A stretch of DNA of 64,000 nucleotides from Strongylocentrotus droebachiensis (lineage: Eukaryota > Echinodermata > Echinoidea > Camarodonta > Strongylocentrotidae): NCBI GenBank assembly GCA_035222895.1, contig JAVYIG010001605.1, positions 62,001-126,000 on the forward strand, given 5' to 3'. Positions 57,101 through 63,100 of this stretch are shown here, in pieces. Numbering within the stretch: position 1 is the stretch's first letter; each line of letters opens with the position of its first letter. A model generated the notes under the pieces. That model was not told where the DNA came from, ran no database searches, and was given only the letters and a program-made list of their open reading frames with translations. A program made the translations under genes and the position numbers.

Positions 57101-60100
57101 CAACTCCTTTGTCACCTCTCTTCTTGATTCTTGTAATTGTCTCCTCATCAATCTCCTCAATAAAGATATCGGCAAGCTTCAGCAAATTCAAAATTCAGCT
57201 GCCAGACTAGTTTCTCAATTACCAAGGCAAGAGCAGATCATTCCCACCCTTCTAACTTTCAAGGCACTTCATCAACTCTGTCCCAGCTACATATCTGAAC
57301 TTTTTACACCTTACGTACCCACTCGATCCCTCCTCTCTGCATCTCAACACCTCATTGAACCTACGAGCGACAGGACAAAGTCATAAGGATCCAAAAGGAT
57401 CTTATCTGCAGCTTTGCTTCTTTGGAACTCTCTTCCCACTACCTTCCGAACCATCACAGACTTAACTTTCTTTAAATCACAACTGAAATCTTACTTGTTT
57501 AAAAACATTTGCATCCACTACTGAGTGTGATGAAGGGTGGTAACTCATACACTGTAACTCTATAACTAACACCCTTCTGGCTCAGAGCAGCACATTCGCA
57601 TCCACTACTGAGTGTGATGAAGGGTGGTAACTCATACACTTTAACTCTATAACTAACACTCTTCTGGCTCAGAGCAGCACATTTGCGTCCACTACTGAGT
57701 GTGATGAAGGGTGGTAACTCATACACTTTAACTCTATAACTAACACTCTTCTGGCTCAGAGCAGCACATTTGCATCCACTACTGAGTGTGATGAAGGGTG
57801 GTAACTCATACACTTTAACTCTATAACTAACACTCTTCTGGCTCAGAGCAGCACATTTGCATCCACTACTGAGTGTGATGAAGGGTGGTAACTCACACAC
57901 TTTAACTCTATAACTAACACTCTTCTGGCTCAGAGCAGCACATTCGCATCCACTACTAAGGGAAGGCAACTTTATTATCACTCGCGTTCGTCCGGGTTCA
58001 GGACGATCGCGTTCCCTCCTTTGTTAGCAGAACGCGACTGTCCTGAACCCGTAAGGTACGGGGGATTAAAACCTTCTCCATTCATCGCGTACCCTCCTTT
58101 GTTTAGAGACCGCGAGCGTCCCAAATGCGTCCCCAATGAAAGGGGCAAGAATGGGGGGATTATCTTACATAATATTACATAATTCTTGAGAGGAATAGGG
58201 TTTCTATTTGTCGCGCTAAGAGGGGCAAGAACTCGTTTAATCACCTTGCCAGTACAATTCCTTCCTTCCAGCGATCGGAAGGTTTCCCCCATTTTAAATG
58301 AAATGTAAATGAAATGAAAATTGTGTGAATCGCAATCAATGCAGAGGTCCGTTGTTTGAGGTTGAGAGAGAATGGGAGAGAGAGGTAGAGGGACGTAGAC
58401 ATGCATGTTTTGTTCTTTGAAATATTTCCTCTACGAGACTATTATGTATTTTTTATATGTCATCTATTTTGGACGTTTAGTCTGATGAAAACTGATTTTG
58501 AATGAATGATACTAGGCCGCGACCGCCTTGTAGCGACCAGCAGCGCTAGAACAATTTCTAATTTGCATACCCTGTGCCGCCCATTGAACCCTGGGAAGGG
58601 TAATAGACATTCTGATATTTCTATCGATCTTTTCGTGGGTACAATGAAAAGGCACAAATGAAGTAGAAAGTTGGATTAATAACCGTATCTTGGAAATGTT
58701 GTATAATCAACACCCTAGTTCAGACGGACCGCGATATTTACGATTGTCAGCCTACGCCTTTGTTCTGAGAGCGCCGACTTGTGGCGGGAATGTCATAATA
58801 AATCTGTCATTATTTGTATGTCGTTGTTGTGACTGGACAATGGTGAAGAGAATTTTTGTTCTGATAACAAAAACAGATCCAACAATTCCCCTTTTTAATT
58901 CGGGTAATACACTTTGAAACTTTCTCTCTCGATAGTAGTAAATCCATTTGTATCTCAAATCAACACTATTTCCTTTATCTGTCATCTTTCTCTCCATGCA
59001 GGCCCTCTCTATGACCCTTTTTTTTGTTAGCCCCCTCTCTCTCATCCAGTCACCTTTCTAATCTCTCTCTACCACTATCTCTCTACCACGTACTATCTCT
59101 CTTCCTTTAATCAACCCTTTCTTTAGCTATAGTGCGTCCCATGAGAAAACGAAACGGAGAATTATCGATGTTTTATGATAACTTAATCAAAATTATAATA
59201 AATAAATGACACATATTTGTACAGGAATAACAAAGTTCCGTTTGTTTAAAGTAATGCTTGCATTTCCATTATTTCAATAACTCCTTATATCAAATGAAAG
59301 AAGAGGATCTAAGTTTTACCAATATGTGTCATTTATTAATTAACTATGATTAAGTTATGATAAAACATCGACAATTCTCGGCTTCGCGTTTTCTGAGGCG
59401 CACTGTATAGGTCGATTGCTTATCTGAAATGAGGCGTCATGTCAATCAACACCAAAGTTCCAAAACATCGCGTATATTTAACATCGTTACAGGCCTTCGT
59501 AATGCACACCTTCCCCAATTTAAATGCAATTCCGAGAAAAAAATGTATGATAAAATTAAGTTTGTATTTAATTGAAGAAAAAAAGAAGAAAACAAGAATT
59601 ATTTAAAAGAGATGGAGGCAGATAAAGTAGGTGAAGGAAAAAATATTGAATTTCAAGATAAAGAAATCGGGAGATGTATTAGAGAATGAATTCGCAGTCT
59701 TGGAACACAATTCAAATGTCTAATTTCAATGAAATTCTGAAAAAACGATATAATAACGTTATCATATTATAGGCCAAATAAAAAACAAACATGTTTGGCG
59801 TCCTGTTTTTTTGAAAAATAGTAAGGAGGCCCTTTTTTTTTCCTTTCAAAATGGCCGCTCAAAATGGCCGCTCGGTATATTTGCCCTGACAGTCGGGCTA
59901 TTTTTCAAGATGGTTTTCTTTTTAAAAGAATTAAAAAAAAAAAAAAAAAAAAAATAGGAGGCGCCCCCCAAAAGGAAGCGGGCGGGGACGCTGAACATGT
60001 ATATTTTTTTACATGGCCTTAATCATTGAAAACAAAAGCTAAGAGATGGAATTACAAAATTAGATTAAGTAAGTGATGAACAGGAGCGTAGGCAGGATTT

Positions 60101-63100
60101 TTTCGCGGGGGGGGGGGGGGTTAAATTGCGGCGAAAAATTTGGAACTCTCTTCCCACTACCTTCCGAACCATCACAGACTTAACTTTCTTTAAATCACAA
60201 CTGAAATCTTACTTGTTTAAAAACATTTGCATCCACTACTGAGTGTGATGAAGGGTGGTAACTCATACACTGTAACTCTATAACTAACACCCTTCTGGCT
60301 CAGAGCAGCACATTCGCATCCACTACTGAGTGTGATGAAGGGTGGTAACTCATACACTTTAACTCTATAACTAACACCCTTCTGGCTCAGAGCAGCACAT
60401 TTGCGTCCACTACTGAGTGTGATGAAGGGTGGTACCTCATACACTTTAACTCTATAACTAACACTCTTCTGGCTCAGAGCAGCACATTTGCGTCCACTAC
60501 TGAGTGTGATGAAGGGTGGTAACTCATACACTTTAACTCTATAACTAACACTCTTCTGGCTCAGAGCAGCACATTTGCATCCACTACTGAGTGTGATGAA
60601 GGGTGGTAACTCATACACTTTAACTCTATAACTAACACTCTTCTGGCTCAGAGCAGCACATTTGCATCCACTACTGAGTGTGATGAAGGGTGGTAACTCA
60701 CACACTTTAACTCTATAACTAACACTCTTCTGGCTCAGAGCAGCACATTCGCATCCACTACTTAAAGTGTGATGAAGGGTGGTAACTCATACACTTTAAC
60801 TCTATAACTAACACCCTTCTGGCTCAGAGCAGCACATTTGCGTCCACTACTGAGTGTGATGAAGGGTGGTACCTCATACACTTTAACTCTATAACTAACA
60901 CTCTTCTGGCTCAGAGCAGCACATTTGCGTCCACTACTGAGTGTGATGAAGGGTGGTAACTCATACACTTTAACTCTATAACTAACACTCTTCTGGCTCA
61001 GAGCAGCACATTTGCATCCACTACTGAGTGTGATGAAGGGTGGTAACTCATACACTTTAACTCTATAACTAACACTCTTCTGGCTCAGAGCAGCACATTT
61101 GCATCCACTACTGAGTGTGATGAAGGGTGGTAACTCACACACTTTAACTCTATAACTAACACTCTTCTGGCTCAGAGCAGCACATTCGCATCCACTACTT
61201 AAAGTGTGATGAAGGGTGGTAACTCATACACTTTAACTCTATAACTAACACCCTTCTGGCTCAGAGCAGCACATTTGCATCCACTACTGAGTGTGATGAA
61301 GGGTGGTAACTCATACACTTTAACTCTATAACTAACACTCTTCTGGCTCAGAGCAGCACATTTGCGTCCACTACTGAGTGTGATGAAGGATGGTAACTCA
61401 TACACTTTAACTCTATAACTAACACCCTTCTGGCTCAGAGCAGCACATTTGCATCCACTACTGAGTGTGATGAAGGGTGGTAACTCATACACTTTAACTC
61501 TATAACTAACACCCTTCTGGCTCAGAGCAGCACATTTGCGTCCACTACTGAGTGTGATGAAGGGTGGTAACTCACACACTTTAACTCTATAACTAACACC
61601 CTTCTGGCTCAGAGCAGCACATTTGCATCCACTACTGAGTGTGATGAAGGGTGGTAACTCATACACTTTAACTCTATAACTAACACCCTTCTGGCTCAGA
61701 GCAGCACATTCGCATCCACTACTGAGTGTGATGAAGGATGGTAACTCATACACTTTAACTCTATAACTAACACTCTTCTGGCTCAGAGCAGCACATTTGC
61801 GTCCACTACTGAGTGTGATGAAGGATGGTAACTCATACACTTTAACTCTATAACTAACACCCTTCTGGCTCAGAGCAGCACATTTGCATCCACTACTGAG
61901 TGTGATGAAGGGTGGTAACTCATACACTTTAACTCTATAACTAACACCCTTCTGGCTCAGAGCAGCACATTTGCATCCACTACTGAGTGTGATGAAGGGT
62001 GGTAACTCATACACTTTAACTCTATAACTAACACCCTTCTGGCTAAGAGCAGCACATTTGCGTCCACTTACTGAGTGTGATGAAGGGTGGTACCTCATAC
62101 ACTTTAACTCTATAACTAACACCTTTATGGCTCAGAGCAGCACATTTGCGTCCACTACTGAGTGTGATGAAGGGTGGTAACTCACACACTTTAACTCTAT
62201 AACTAACACCCTTCTGGCTCAGAGCAGCACAATTGCGTCCACTTACTGAGTGTGATGAAGCGGGTGATTGCGTCACTTCTGATAGTCTTAACTTCGTCCC
62301 CTACTCCCACAGACACCACAGCATACAAGGAGATGGTGTATTCCACATCAGACTGCTCTAGCGTCAGGAGCTCCTGGGTAGCATCGGCAGGAGGACTTCG
62401 AGTCTGGCTGGATGGAGTCCAGCAGAGCTCGTAGGAATCAACCTGAGAGTTCCTAGCAGGCCATGCTAAAGTGACCTCTTGACCTTCGACTGTCAGGAAG
62501 GACAGGCTACCAGGGGTCAGAGGTGCTGTGGAAAGACACGTACATGAATATCATTTATTGTTTAAATAAATTTAATCTAATTTTTAATTAATATGAATAT
62601 TTCAATTTGTATTGTTCAAAATCTAAAGTAACAGGACTATTTTGAGGTGAATTCTGAAAAAGAGAAAATTAACAAAATATAGATCTACATGTTGATTGGT
62701 AACGTATGGGACAGGAAATTACTAAATACCTTAAACTTGCCTTCTTATCAATCTTCTCTCTATATTAAAGGGTCTCCGTTTTTGGTTTGTTGTTGGAATA
62801 TCTATTTTATTCAATACTTAAATCACCCGAAAAAACTATTATTATTATACATGTATGAGCAGATTGAATAAAAATGAAGTCCAGGTCAAGCAATCGTTAT
62901 TTACATGAAGGGCAATAACAATAAAAAATATATCATATTATGACAATACATAAATTATAAAGAATATATAGAAATTCTTATCGTAAGTGTTCAAGCTTCA
63001 GAACTAAATCAAATTTAGGAACAAAGGGGTATTTAGGCTATTGAGAGCCATAAGGGTGATTTTACTAACCTGTAGCAGTAAGTATGGTAGACTGTGTAAT

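Larger units (their letters stand above)
57958..60138. other. Interposed segment between two copies of the retrotransposon-array junction
   Basis: 2.2 kb of unrelated DNA holding the hairpin at 57993-58051, a MITE at 59128-59409, poly-A near 59935-59954 and a poly-G run after GTAGGCAGGATTTTTTCGCG near 60095. No exon seen. Its flanks repeat the same sequence, which points to insertion into, or duplication around, the array. Confidence 0.6.

Noticed and set aside
61199..62122. 307-codon open frame on the minus strand with 29-residue repeats
   Set aside because: It is the 87-bp minisatellite read in a frame that stays open because 87 is divisible by 3. Unit differences are mostly amino-acid changing, there is no start context or splice support, and stops lie at the irregular joins.
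60217..62246. CRISPR-like array
   Set aside because: Units are contiguous 87-bp repeats without unique spacers, in a eukaryotic gene.
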